In this document: positions 31,501 to 41,037 of the stretch, piece by piece | Position numbering within the stretch: the stretch's first letter is position 1 | Layout: each line of letters opens with the position of its first letter | From: Ciona intestinalis | Taxonomy: Eukaryota > Chordata > Ascidiacea > Phlebobranchia > Cionidae | DNA length: 64,000 bases | Direction: 5' to 3' | Assembly: GCF_000224145.3 (NCBI RefSeq) | Contig: NW_004190354.1 | Coordinates: forward strand, 1-64,000 | The notes under the pieces: model-generated | What the model was told of the DNA's origin: nothing | Database searches by the model: none | The model's input: only the letters and a program-made list of their open reading frames with translations | Translations under genes and position numbers: made by a program

Positions 31501-33743
31501 CACTGTGGGTCACATAGTAATGTACATAAATAATATACCTTACCTTTAAGTTTGTTCATCCGTTCAATAGCAGGTTGCAATGTAGTAACAGCATTATATG
31601 TAGTGAGACCACTGCATGGTAACATACACGCAACTTCAAGGGGAATAGATGGGGGAACTTTGACTAAATATTTTTTCTCACGAACCCAAACGTATGTTGC
31701 ATATCTGGAACAAAATCAATTTATAGAATACAATACATAATTATACAAGTGTTATTTTTTAAGCGCCTGTTTTTGACAAGGGGGCAACTACAGTCGTTAT
31801 ATCACGGGTGTTCTGTTTCATACACCTCGTGCCCGTTTACGAGTTATCATGTATGTAACTTTGTGGGTGATTCTTTTTCTGTATGGCTGACAATTTAGAT
31901 AACCCATTAGTGACCACTGGGTTGGAGTGATTGTAGTATCTTACCCAAAGACACATATGCCCAGAATGGTAGCAGGGTCAAATCTAGATATAATTGTTTG
32001 AATGACAAGTAACAATATTTAGTTTGATTGAATCAATGACTTTACCACAAGTTTTATTTTATTTGTTTATTAAGAACAAGGAAACTTGCAGTTATGAATA
32101 TACAATTACAAAATAGACTTTATACAACAATTATTCCCAGGGACTTATATGGTGAGTAAAATAATATTTGATTGACAGCTAGTTTGATTGACAGCTCACC
32201 CTCCAGGAGTTCCGACACCGAGTCCATTATGGCGTTGATCGCAAAGCGAGTTTTCGTTTTCATAGCAAAAGCGACAACTGCCACAGGAGATCCAGGGGTG
32301 GGCTACAACCTCATCTCCAACTTTTAGGTCTTCAGCGTCTGTGTGGGTAAAAAGTTAAAATAAATTTGTTTTATTGTCTGTAGAAGTAAAGTTGTTTTAA
32401 TATTTAGATATTAATATAATGTGGGCCCAAATCATAGGTTTCTGACAAGCACCCCACCCCATATAAAATAGAATGTATATATGTGATAGAGAAGAAATAA
32501 AATTAAAGGAAAAGGGAAATGAACGTATGTAACTTATTTATCCTCGCATGGCGGGGCAACGACAGTCGTTATAACACGGGTGTTCTGTTTCATACACCTC
32601 GTGCCAGCTTACGAGTTACCACGTATGTAACTTATTTATCCTCGCATGGTGGGGCAACGACAGTCGTTATAACATGGGTGTTCTGCTTCATACACCTTGT
32701 GCCCGCTTTCAAGTTACCATGTATGTAACTTATTTATCATCGCATGTCGGGGCAACGGCAGGCGTTATAACACGGGAGTTCTGTTTCATACACCTCGTGC
32801 CGGCTTACGAGTTACCACGTATGTAACTTATTTATCCTCGCATGGCAGGGCAACGGCAGGCGTTATAACACGGGAGTTCTGTTTCATAAACCTTGTGCCC
32901 GCTTACGAGTTACCATGTATGTAACTTTGTGGGTAATTGTGTTCTTGTATATCAACAAAAACAATCACTCAAGCAAGTATAAAGCAAGTTACATTTGTTC
33001 ATTCATTTACTGTTCAAGTCCCATCATCCATGCATATCAACCAAACTCTTTACCTGGATCCACCTCACTTCCCAGTGAATGCACCACACCCGCTATCTCA
33101 TGTCCTGGCACGATGGGGAACTTATACTTGGGGTTGTCGGTGAAATGTGTCTTCTTATCGCCCTGGTTTATCTCGTTGAACCACTGGTTAATATCGGAAT
33201 GACAGATTCCGCTGTAGAGCGTCTGCAAGGATTGTATATATAAGGTGATATTGTTATCTTTTACTTTAATTTATGTGATGCCCCCAGCAATATACACCAC
33301 GTGGCCTGGGATATAGGCGTTGGCGTTACCTTCCTACTAATTCTTGTTAAACTCATACACCACAAATGTCCGGTGCCATGACACATCGGGTATGGCGCCT
33401 ATCTTCAGCCCAAAGGTTATAGGTTCAAGGCTTGACGCTGGCAGATGTATGGAACAGAACAGCAGTGTTAAAAAGATAATTGTCCTGCCACATAAGCATA
33501 AATGTAAGTTTCCTTCAATTTTTAATCAAATGATTATTTTCTGTTTTAAAAACATAAACTGAACCCTTTTTGTATTCCTGTATTACCTAATATTGTAGTA
33601 ATATCATCTTGGACATAAGCCAGGGTTTTTCAACTAAAACATGTTCTTACCTTAATGATCGCCCCTTTAGGTGGTGGGGTGGGTATCGCATCCTCGCAGA
33701 GTTCCAGGGGGGTTTGGGGGGCAACAATCTGAGCTTTCCTCAT
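28557..33743 (-). CDS. Zinc-dependent medium-chain alcohol dehydrogenase (eight exons, 370 aa)
   Basis: Exons on the minus strand: 33743-33651, 33222-33054, 32338-32200, 31704-31544, 31147-31038, 30823-30638, 29177-29028 and 28661-28557. All splice borders are gt/ag and phases agree. The protein is a full-length medium-chain dehydrogenase/reductase oxidising an alcohol or reducing an aldehyde. Catalytic zinc ligands are C38 (GICHSD), H72-E73 (PGHEIAG) and C164 (MLPCSGL). The structural zinc lobe is C106, C109, C112 and C120 (SCGSCRFCYENENSLC). The Rossmann fold starts VLLVGAGGLG (residues 192-201), and the acidic D222 in VMADIN at the end of the second strand favours NAD over NADP. The C-terminal exons encode KMVLVGLYGGG and the closing DGKVQGRCVIKF. 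It is probably cytosolic, with no signal peptide. Substrate is unknown. An extra copy of exon 6 lies at 29600-29785 and is probably an assembly duplicate. Confidence 0.9.
28725..29000. mobile_element. SINE body (+) followed by a SINE fragment (-)
   Basis: 28725-28875 reads forward: ccatagcacagcggttcaaa, ggtttaaggctctatgctat, gggcaagacacttaacgaca, tgtcactcatgcataaata. About 28910-29000 is a reversed tail/body fragment (gtatgtaactttgttgttgc, cattgggttggagc). Both lie in the last intron of the dehydrogenase. Confidence 0.65.
29600..29785 (-). other. Second copy of alcohol dehydrogenase exon 6
   Basis: It has the same 62 codons as exon 6 at 30638-30823, exactly 1038 bp away, with only a few silent differences (for example gatcac/gattac and cacagt/cacggt when read on the plus strand). 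Acceptor and donor are intact. Including both would insert 62 repeated residues into the nucleotide-binding domain, so only one can be in the normal transcript. The flanks are duplicated too, and an N gap (30018-30067) lies between the copies, which points to unmerged haplotypes. Confidence 0.8.
30424..30572. mobile_element. ~149-bp inverted-repeat element with CCCTAACC-rich arms
   Basis: The left arm (cgaagagtcttcacccccca, ccttatttgctaactactaa, cccctataaccactaacccc) pairs with the right arm (ggggttagtggttagcaaat, aaggtgggggggggagattc, ttcactagcac). It is a MITE-like palindrome. Half-copies occur at about 29480-29560 and 40727-40810. Confidence 0.65.
31275..31530 (-). mobile_element. tRNA-derived SINE, reverse orientation
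   Basis: Tail unit (tatcctcgatgacggggcaa, catacaccccgtgctcgctt), then the reversed body start gtgggtgatagatttttctg and tatggctgacaatttaag, and a short head remnant (agcatcgagctttgaacccg). The middle of the body is deleted. Confidence 0.7.
31765..32000 (-). mobile_element. tRNA-derived SINE, reverse orientation
   Basis: cagtcgttatatcacgggtg, gtgggtgattctttttctgt, ggctgacaatttagataacc, cattagtgaccactgggttg, and a head remnant with gtagcagggtcaaatc. In intron 3 of the dehydrogenase, between exons 32338-32200 and 31704-31544. Confidence 0.75.
32523..32935. repeat. M98 array, four reversed units
   Basis: Four units of about 98 bp separated by cgtatgtaacttatttatcc. Unit-specific variants (for example caacggcaggcgttataaca in two adjacent units) show local duplication of neighbours. 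In intron 2 of the dehydrogenase. Confidence 0.9.
33380..33500 (+). mobile_element. SINE head fragment
   Basis: acatcgggtatggcgcctat followed by ataggttcaaggcttgacgc and a degenerate tail (atgtatggaacagaacagca). In intron 1 of the dehydrogenase. Confidence 0.55.
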
Positions 33744-34009
33744 GCCTATACTTTACCAGGTTAAGTAGAAATGAATGGGTTTCCACACGTGCGCATTGCA
33801 TGCAGGGCGTTGTTTGCATTCCGTCAATCATTTATTAAGTTGTAACTTTACAGCTTACCTTGCAAAGTCTGCTGCTTATCTATGTTTGATGAGACAACAT
33901 TGTTTCATTGGGGAATGTTTGCTTGCTTTAGTGTATTACAAGTCATGTGTGTTTATGGATTATGTTTGTGATGCTTACTGTTACTGTACTAGTTGGGCAT
34001 AAGAATGTA

Positions 34010-34215
34010 ACTTGCTTTATCTTTATGATTAGGGCAATGACAGTCGTTATAACACAGACATTCTGTTTCATACACCTCGTGCCCACTTACGAGTTACCAC
34101 ATATGTAACTTATTTATCCTCGCATGGCAGGGCAAAACGACAGTCGTTATAACACGGGTGTTCTGTTTCATGCACATCGTGTCTGCTTACGAGTTGCCAC
34201 ATGTCTAACTTTGTG
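34010..34215. repeat. M98 array, two reversed units
   Basis: cagtcgttataacacagaca and cagtcgttataacacgggtg mark the two units, separated by acatatgtaacttatttatc. Confidence 0.85.
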
Positions 34216-35099
34216 TTTTTTTTGTATTCTAGACTTTGCCGCGTAAAACCTTATTGTCTCCTCAGCTCCACGGATGTTTGCTTGTTGCTTATTTTAACAG
34301 TGGCGTTAATATTTGATATTTATCTAATATCCCCACGGCTCTGCGGATCTTTCTGTTCCTGTGATTCCTAATCTTGAGCAAGAAAACGCGTCGCTTCAAA
34401 CTGTTAGGTCAGACATTTTTTATTTGTACGTGGTTGAACATGGTTGTATAAACGACCCTCGTGGTACCCAACATAACGTTATTTCTTATCGTCGTTTTTG
34501 CTTCGGGATAATAGTGAGTGCGCTGTATCCCAACCTGATATATTTTGTTTTACTGAATAATATTACTTTTTGCAACAAAATGTTTCCTGTCATGACCATT
34601 TTCAGTTCCTTTAAAATACCAACGTGTTGTAGCAAAAATCAGACACACAATTTTGCACAATATCCAATAAATATATAACAAATTATAATAAAACTATTTT
34701 TAAGTTATGATGATTAAGAAATATTTATCTAATATAATATTTCAGTCAAAAGTTAGATGTATTTTATATTACAGGATTAAGTTACAAATAAGTAAAGTTA
34801 GACTAAATATTTCAAAAAATAAATAACGATAAAACGACAGTTGTTATAAAAACCTTACACTAAAATAAAAGTATCGCATGTTTTTGTTAAAGGACGTGAC
34901 CGTTACACCAAATAAAAAGATATCTTATGTGAAGAAATTTAATCAATGTTTCATATTGTAACAAAGTAATTAGATATCATAAAACATAAATGGGGTTTTC
35001 AAACAAAAATATGCAAAGGACAAACTTTGTGGGATAAACATGGCAGTTATGACATTAAGTTCATTATGACATCATAAAACAATGATTTAACACCCTCAA

Positions 35100-35525
35100 A
35101 AATAATCACCCAAAAAGTCACATACGTAGTAACTCATAAGCGGGCACAAGGTGTATGAAACAAAAAACTTGTGTTATAACGACTGTTGTTGCCCCGTCAT
35201 GCAAGGATAAATAAGTTACATACGTGGTAACTTGTAAGCTGGCACGAGGTGTATGAAACAGAACACCCGTGTTATAACAACTGTCATTGCCCGCCATGCA
35301 AGGATAAATAAGTTACATACGTGGTAACTCGTAAGCAGGCACGAGGTGTATGAAACAAAAAACTTGTGTTATAACGACTGTTGTTGCCCCGCCATGCAAG
35401 GATAAATAAGTTACATACGTGGTAACTCGTAAGCAGGCATGAGGTGTATGAAACAGAACACCCGTGTTATAACGACTGTCGTTGCCCAGCCATGCGAGAA
35501 TAAATAAGTTACATACGTTCATAAC
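35100..35525. repeat. M98 array, four forward units
   Basis: Begins aataatcacccaaaaagtca, the SINE-body junction, then four tail units. Units 1 and 3 share acaaaaaacttgtgttataa, while units 2 and 4 share acagaacacccgtgttataa, so the array grew by duplicating two-unit blocks. It ends 12 bp before the TMEM86-like stop codon. Confidence 0.9.
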
Positions 35526-35536
35526 AACATTTGCCT

Positions 35537-38500
35537 TTATTCCAGTTTCTTGGGCCGGTACAAGTCTGGTCCATCCACCACAGACAATGCAATACCGAGT
35601 TGCGCCACGTAATACGTGCCCATTATTATAAGGTTCTCGTGTCCATATGGTCCCCTGAATTTATTGATTGCCAGCGCACTGTCCGACACCATGAAACAAA
35701 AGCTCCAATACAGCCCATGAATTCATACCAACGACCTACAAATATATCAAGTAATAAAATATTATTATAGGGATCCTTAGAGTCGACTGCAGCAGCAAGC
35801 TGNNNNNNNNNNNNNNNNNNNNNNNNNNNNNNNNNNNNNNNNNNNNNNNNNNNNNNNNNNNNNNNNNNNNNNNNNNNNNNNNNNNNNNNNNNNNNNNNNN
35901 NNNNNNNNNNNNNNNNNNNNNNNNNNNNNNNNNNNNNNNNNNNNNNNNNNNNNNNNNNNNNNNNNNNNNNNNNNNNNNNNNNNNNNNNNNNNNNNNNNNN
36001 NNNNNNNNNNNNNNNNNNNNNNNNNNNNNNNNNNNNNNNNNNNNNNNNNNNNNNNNNNNNNNNNNNNNNNNNNNNNNNNNNNNNNNNNNNNNNNNNNNNN
36101 NNNNNNNNNNNNNNNNNNNNNNNNNNNNNNNNNNNNNNNNNNNNNNNNNNNNNNNNNNNNNNNNNNNNNNNNNNNNNNNNNNNNNNNNNNNNNNNNNNNN
36201 NNNNNNNNNNNNNNNNNNNNNNNNNNNNNNNNNNNNNNNNNNNNNNNNNNNNNNNNNNNNNNNNNNNNNNNNNNNNNNNNNNNNATAAGAAGACACCAAT
36301 GTTATAACCTCGACAGTGAAGCATGAGGTGTATGTATACACCATGTGTGTCTGGTGTATAAGAAGACACCCATGTTATAACTTGACAGTGAGCATGAGGT
36401 GTACGAATACACCACGTGTGTCTGGTGTATAAGAAGACACCCATGTTATAACTCGACAGTAAACATAAGGTATGTAACATACCAATAGAGGGAACCAGAG
36501 AGACACATAAACTTGACCAGCAGAGGGAGCTGTAGAGTCTCCCATCCAAAAGCACAAATATAGAAAGTGTGGCCGAGAGCAAAGCAGATTATACCTGAAA
36601 CGATAATAGTGAGTGTAGGTCATGGAAATAAGACAAAAAATAGATACATGGTACCACCTAGACCCCACTAAGACAGTTTATACTTTGTTCTATAAGGGTG
36701 AGGTCTTTAGTGAGGCACACCTGAGACCTGGGATGTAGGTCTATTACCCCAACACCCACAATGCTACCATATAGACCCCACTGAGGCAGTTTATAGACAT
36801 TCAATAATATAGATTCTATTCTATAAAGTTTAGGTCTTCAAATTGTTTTTAGATTTGTGGCAAATATGTAAAATGCAGTTCAAAACAAATCAAGTTTTAA
36901 ATGATAACTCAAATAATTCGAGAACAAACCTGCTATGAACAATGTTTCGTCATAATTCTGATACACCAGCAGGGAATCCCCCAGTAGGGAGAAAACCAAA
37001 CCCATAGTGACGTATCTAGAGAAGGGACATCTCCATAAAGCTCCAAGAGATCCATGTTGTAACCACACGAACTTTATAAGGTATGCGATCGGTAGGATCT
37101 GTTATGACATTACTTGGTAAATAGATGATTGTAACTTATTTATCCTCGCATGGCGGGGCAACGACAGTTGTTATAACACGGGTGCTCTGTTTCATACTCT
37201 TCGTGCCCGCTTACAAGTTACCACGTATGTAATTTATTTATCCTCGCATGGCGGGGCAACGACAGTAGTTATAACACGGGTGTTCTGTTTCATACTCCTC
37301 GTGTCCGCTTACGAGTTACCATGTATGTAACTTTGTGGGTGATTGTTTTTTTGTATGTCTGACAAATTGGACAACCCATCAGTGATCATTGGGTTAAAGT
37401 TAAAGCAAATGTCGATAATGTTCTAAAGAACACATATACGCCCCGATGGTATACAGGAAACTAATGGTCTGCAAACCGTCAAATGCATTCAGTAATTGGC
37501 AGCAAAGCGACGGCCGTTAAAAAATATCCGCAGAAAAAATCTAAAATAAGCCACATGGGCCTACCCAGGGTCATATTTAGGGTAAGTAATTTAAATACTT
37601 AGGATTCCGGGTTCGATCCTCGGTCGGGGTAGCATCATGCCCCCGGCAATTATAAAATGACATGTTACTCGACCGTATATTGCGTGTAGACTTCACATGA
37701 AGCCACCCGACGTCGCTGTTCGTTGTTCCAAGTATTAACCCGACGTTTTGTCAAAGGCAATCGTTACGTGGTGGTTGCTTTGAGAGATATATTTTTTTTG
37801 TATTTAAACGGGCGTGCTGGTTTTGCCTTTACACCCAATCTCAAAATTTGATTTAATATTATAGTAGGGCGGGGTAAGATGGGACACAAACAGCACATAT
37901 TATCCAAATATCCTGATCGTGTTTTAAACAATTAACAACGGTCTATGTGAGTCGTGAGGATACGGTTTAATAATTCTTTGAAAGTTCTTTGTTTACTACC
38001 AAATTGGACGTGACAATTGAATAAATAGATGTCCCATCTTCCCCACCCTATACAGCGCACCGTTCAAGTTTAAGACTTATAACCGGCATTATCATAGTTT
38101 CAACTTGTGGATAGCCATTTGCGGCTCCATGTTAAGTTTCCTTGGCGTTTAACGGTAACTGCTCCAACCCAGTGATCACTATAATGAATTCTGTAAAAAT
38201 TGTCAGCCGTACAAAAAACAATCACTAACAAAGTTACAAACGTGGTAACTCGTAAGCGGGCACGAGGTGTATGAAACAGAACACCTTTGTTATAACGACT
38301 GTCGTTGCCCTACCATGCTAGGATAAACAATATGCTATACGTGGTAACTCATTTAATTTTATCATAAATTAACTTTGACCACACAAACTTCATTCATATT
38401 TATGCACTTTTTATTCTACATCATAACATCGTCACCTTGACAACCAAAACCACCCAATCAGGCCACGATTCGATCCCTGATGACGTCAGCGATGTAAACA

Positions 38501-38558
38501 GGAAGTACAGCACAATGCGTGGGATGAAACTTTTCAACTGCCAAAAGCGGAGTCCAAA
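35537..38558 (-). CDS. TMEM86/YhhN family (lysoplasmalogenase-like) membrane protein, incomplete
   Basis: Minus-strand exons: 38558-38436, 37098-36930, 36594-36483 and a last exon from about 35707 to 35537, ending in a stop. Phases of the first three agree. They encode WQLKSFIPRIVLYFLFTSL, then ILPIAYLIKFVWLQ and YVTMGLVFSLLGDSLLVYQN, then GIICFALGHTFYICAFGW. The last exon reads CFMVSDSALAINKFRG and IIMGTYYVAQLGIALSVVDG. The GLVFSLLGD, FALGHTFY, VSDSALAINKF and YYxAQ motifs are the YhhN/TMEM86 signature; the family hydrolyses the vinyl-ether bond of lysoplasmalogens in ER membranes. An exon of a multiple of three is probably lost in the N gap 35803-36284. The start-codon exon, right of 38558, was not found. 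The 5' border of the last exon is unclear: a stop lies just upstream in frame, and the only nearby ag acceptor is weak. Confidence 0.8.
35771..35802. other. Probable cloning-vector polylinker remnant at gap edge
   Basis: ggatccttagagtcgactgc followed by agcagcaagctg matches the order BamHI-XbaI-SalI-PstI-(SphI)-HindIII of a pUC-type polylinker, with a few missing bases as in a poor read end. It abuts the 482-N gap. It is not expected in native DNA. Confidence 0.75.
36285..36475. repeat. ~72-bp minisatellite, 2.5 units
   Basis: The unit contains ataagaagacacccatgtta, taactcgacagtgagcatga, ggtgtatgaatacaccatgt and gtgtctggtgt. It starts at the right edge of the N gap and ends just beyond the exon of the TMEM86-like gene at 36483. 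The same unit occurs reversed at 58955-59130. Confidence 0.85.
37130..37450 (-). mobile_element. tRNA-derived SINE, reversed, with two tail units
   Basis: Two M98 units (tatcctcgcatggcggggca twice) followed by the reversed body (gtgggtgattgtttttttgt, gacaaattggacaacccatc, agtgatcattgggttaaag). It shows a SINE whose tail is itself tandemly duplicated. Confidence 0.8.
37862..38052. mobile_element. ~195-bp MITE in an intron of the TMEM86-like gene
   Basis: tagtagggcggggtaagatg at the left and gtcccatcttccccacccta at the right, with the complete internal block in reversed orientation. Confidence 0.85.
38085..38350 (+). mobile_element. tRNA-derived SINE, forward
   Basis: Diverged head (ggcattatcatagtttcaac), body gtttaacggtaactgctcca, acccagtgatcactataatg and gtcagccgtacaaaa, and one M98 tail unit ending at aggataaacaa. 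Confidence 0.75.
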
Positions 38559-38864
38559 CTATAATTGAACAAAGCGATAAGTTATATTATTGTTTTGCTA
38601 AAATATGTTATTTAAATTATGATATGTTATATAGTAGGGCGGGGAATGATCTTTATTGGCATTGAAGTAATATTTATATTTAAGCGAGAGAACCCCGCTT
38701 AACAAAGTAATTAGTTATAAACCTAAACTAAGCCTGCGTTTATTTAGTGTTATTCTAATATTTAAAAGTTCCCAATCACGAGAATATAAAATGTTTCAAT
38801 TATATTTATATAGTAGATATAAAGTAGTCGTTTACTTGCAGCCTGGGTTCGTATACGTATTTAT

Positions 38865-39049
38865 TATAAAAGGGTGGGGAAGATGGGACACCTTTTAATT
38901 CTTTTTTTTGTTCCATTTGATATTAAACAAAGAACATTCAAAAAAATTAAAACCGTATCTTCACAACTCCTATAGACCGTTGTTAATTGTTTAAAACACG
39001 ATTAGGATATTTGGATATTATGTGCTAAAGGTTTCCCAGCATCTTCTAT
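38865..39049. mobile_element. ~195-bp MITE copy
   Basis: aaaagggtggggaagatggg at the left. The internal block is intact (aacaaagaacattcaaaaaa, gaccgttgttaattgtttaa). The right terminal repeat is degenerate (gtttcccagcatcttctata). Confidence 0.7.
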
Positions 39050-39342
39050 ATACATCACTTACGTTTTTCTTTTTCTTGATGTCCGACATTGCTTATTCTT
39101 TTGCAGCTGAATCCACAACGTTGATGCTTGGCTGTCTGTGAGCTATATCGTGTATTTGTGCAAAACAAAGCAATATTACCTAGAAATTTTGAGCCAAAAC
39201 GTGGGAGAATTGTTTTACACTCGTGGTCGCTATACGTCTACTGGTTGGACGAATTAACAACAGACAAGCGGTTTCCAGAAACAGCTTTATTTGCGACGAG
39301 TCTTTGCAATGTGTTTATTGCATTTTTAAAAACACATTTGAT

Positions 39343-39537
39343 ATAGTAGGGTGGGAAAGATGGGACACCCTTTCATTCTATTTTTTCGTACTATTTGGTA
39401 GTAAGCAAAGAACATTCAAATAATTATAAAACCGTATCCTCATGACTTCCATGGATCGTTGTTAATTGTTTAAAATACGATCAGGGTTTTGGGATATTAT
39501 GTGCTAAAGGCGTCCCATCTTCCCCCACCCTACTATA
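39343..39537. mobile_element. Full-length ~195-bp MITE copy
   Basis: atagtagggtgggaaagatg at the left and catcttcccccaccctacta at the right, with the complete internal block (agtaagcaaagaacattcaa, tcgttgttaattgtttaaaa). Confidence 0.85.
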
Positions 39538-39929
39538 ATATTAAAACGTACTGCAGGATATCACAGCAAATAATAAATTAACCTAAAATTCTGTTTATCT
39601 TTTCTATTCTGGTAGCGAAGGTAAGATTAATTAAAATAACGAAGAAAGGGGATGAACAACCAAACGACAGTTAAAAGACAAAAATGCTGTATTGCTAAGG
39701 GGGCTACGATTAGTTATTCTCTACAATGCAACACACGTGCTGGCTACATCGGCACATAAAGTGCTCTGTTCAAATTTAGTTGGTTAAAATTAAGAAATTC
39801 CGGGTAATTTTGAACGATTGGTTTTATCCTGTGACGTAACATAACAATACATGCGTCACGCACGCTTGGTGGTTTTGTTGACATTTCCCATCGACTACTC
39901 ATAACATTATTAGTAACAGGTAATAGGCT

Positions 39930-40175
39930 TCGTGGCGTGTAACCGTTACACGGCGCCATAGCCGAAGAATTCACATTCGCATTTCGATGCTGCTACCATT
40001 GTGAGCGCATGTGACCTTGGGCAAGGCATATAATTGCTTCAACCCAGTGGTCACTAACGGGTTGTCCAAATTGTCAGCCATACAGAAAAAGTCACCCACA
40101 AAGTTACATAGTCACCCACAGTCACCCACAAAGTTACATACATGGTAACTTGTAAGCAGGCACGAAGCGAATATC
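39930..40175 (+). mobile_element. tRNA-derived SINE with irregular tail junction
   Basis: Degenerate head, then ttgggcaaggcatataattg, cttcaacccagtggtcacta and gtcagccatacagaaaa. The junction gtcacccacaaagttacata is repeated with a truncated form between, before a single partial tail unit. The repeat shows slippage at the body-tail junction. Confidence 0.75.
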
Positions 40176-40726
40176 GTTGCTTCTTAGCGCCAAGATACTA
40201 AAATGTCATTCATATTCATTCGTTTTCTTATCTCATTAGTAAAAAAAATTGATAAAAAATAGTTTAAAAAATATTTTTATATTTAATACTCGATAAATAA
40301 ATACGAAACGTGGATTTTGTAAAAATATGTAACACACGATAATTTCATTTGCATAAAATTTTAAAAAACTAAAATTTCTATTGTTGATAAAGAATTATTT
40401 ATAAGATTTCTATGGCATGTGCGTCATAATTCTGAAAATCAAGTTTCGAAAGAATTTTAAAAGTTTGGTTTCGATACAAAGCATTGTTGTAAAGGTTATG
40501 TGTCATTGGTAGTTATATTAGTATGTTGAAATATTCTGTCTTTGATTTAGTTTTAGATTTTATCGAAAAGTTTGTACTTCTGTTTTATCATTTAGCGTGC
40601 TGTTAATGTTATAACAGCTGTCGTTTTACTTGACGTATTTCCGTTTTTAACATTACTTAGCTTTGTCACCGTAACCAAGGATGTCACAAAAAGTTGTCAC
40701 TTCAAAAGTTAATAAATTTATTTTTC

Positions 40727-40810
40727 TGTGCTAGTGAAGAATCTCCCCCCCCCCCTTATTTGCCAACCCCTATAACCACTAACTACTAACCCCCTAACCT
40801 ATAACCAATA
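40727..40810. mobile_element. Half copy of the CCCTAACC-rich inverted-repeat element
   Basis: gctagtgaagaatctccccc then cttatttgccaacccctata and accccctaacctataacc match one arm of the element at 30424-30572. The other arm is absent. Confidence 0.6.
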
Positions 40811-41010
40811 AACCAAACCTTCCTATGCGCTACCCACCACTTCTGAATGTAACAATCACGTTTTATCATTTAGTTAAAACGCTCCCGACCTTACATTTTG
40901 AGCTCCAATCATGTTTTTGAGTTTTTCTTTATATTTAGCTTTAGTAAGCCTACAAGCTTAATGCTCTCTATAACTTTATATTTTCCAACAGATTTCGACT
41001 TTTCTTCTTT

Positions 41011-41019
41011 TTTGTTTAG
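41011..41019 (+). promoter_or_regulatory. Splice acceptor just upstream of the RNF19 start codon
   Basis: A strong pyrimidine tract and acceptor (ttcttcttttttgtttag) end 18 bases before ATG 41038. It is either the end of a 5' UTR intron or a spliced-leader trans-splice acceptor, which tunicates such as Ciona are known to use. No donor is obvious nearby. Confidence 0.5.
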
Positions 41020-41037
41020 TTTAATTGTGACATCATA

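Larger units (their letters stand above)
33744..35536. other. Region between the alcohol dehydrogenase and the TMEM86-like gene
   Basis: Holds the promoter of the dehydrogenase (minus strand) and the 3' flank of the TMEM86-like gene. There are M98 arrays at 34010-34215 (reversed) and 35100-35525 (four forward units). The AT-rich stretch 34220-35090 shows no supported exon. Confidence 0.6.
38559..41037. other. Divergent intergenic region between TMEM86-like gene and RNF19
   Basis: Should contain the first exon and promoter of the TMEM86-like gene (minus strand) and the promoter of RNF19 (plus strand). Recognised content: MITEs at 38865-39049 and 39343-39537, a SINE at 39930-40175, and a half copy of the CCCTAACC-rich inverted-repeat element at 40727-40810. 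The rest is AT-rich with no supported exon. Confidence 0.6.

Noticed and set aside
32519-32924. Open frames through the 98-bp arrays as genes
   Set aside because: They are translations of SINE-tail repeats in intron or intergenic DNA, with no domain and no splice context.
35626-36582. Very long minus-strand open frames spanning the 482-N gap
   Set aside because: Openness across N is meaningless; the real exons on either side use other frames.
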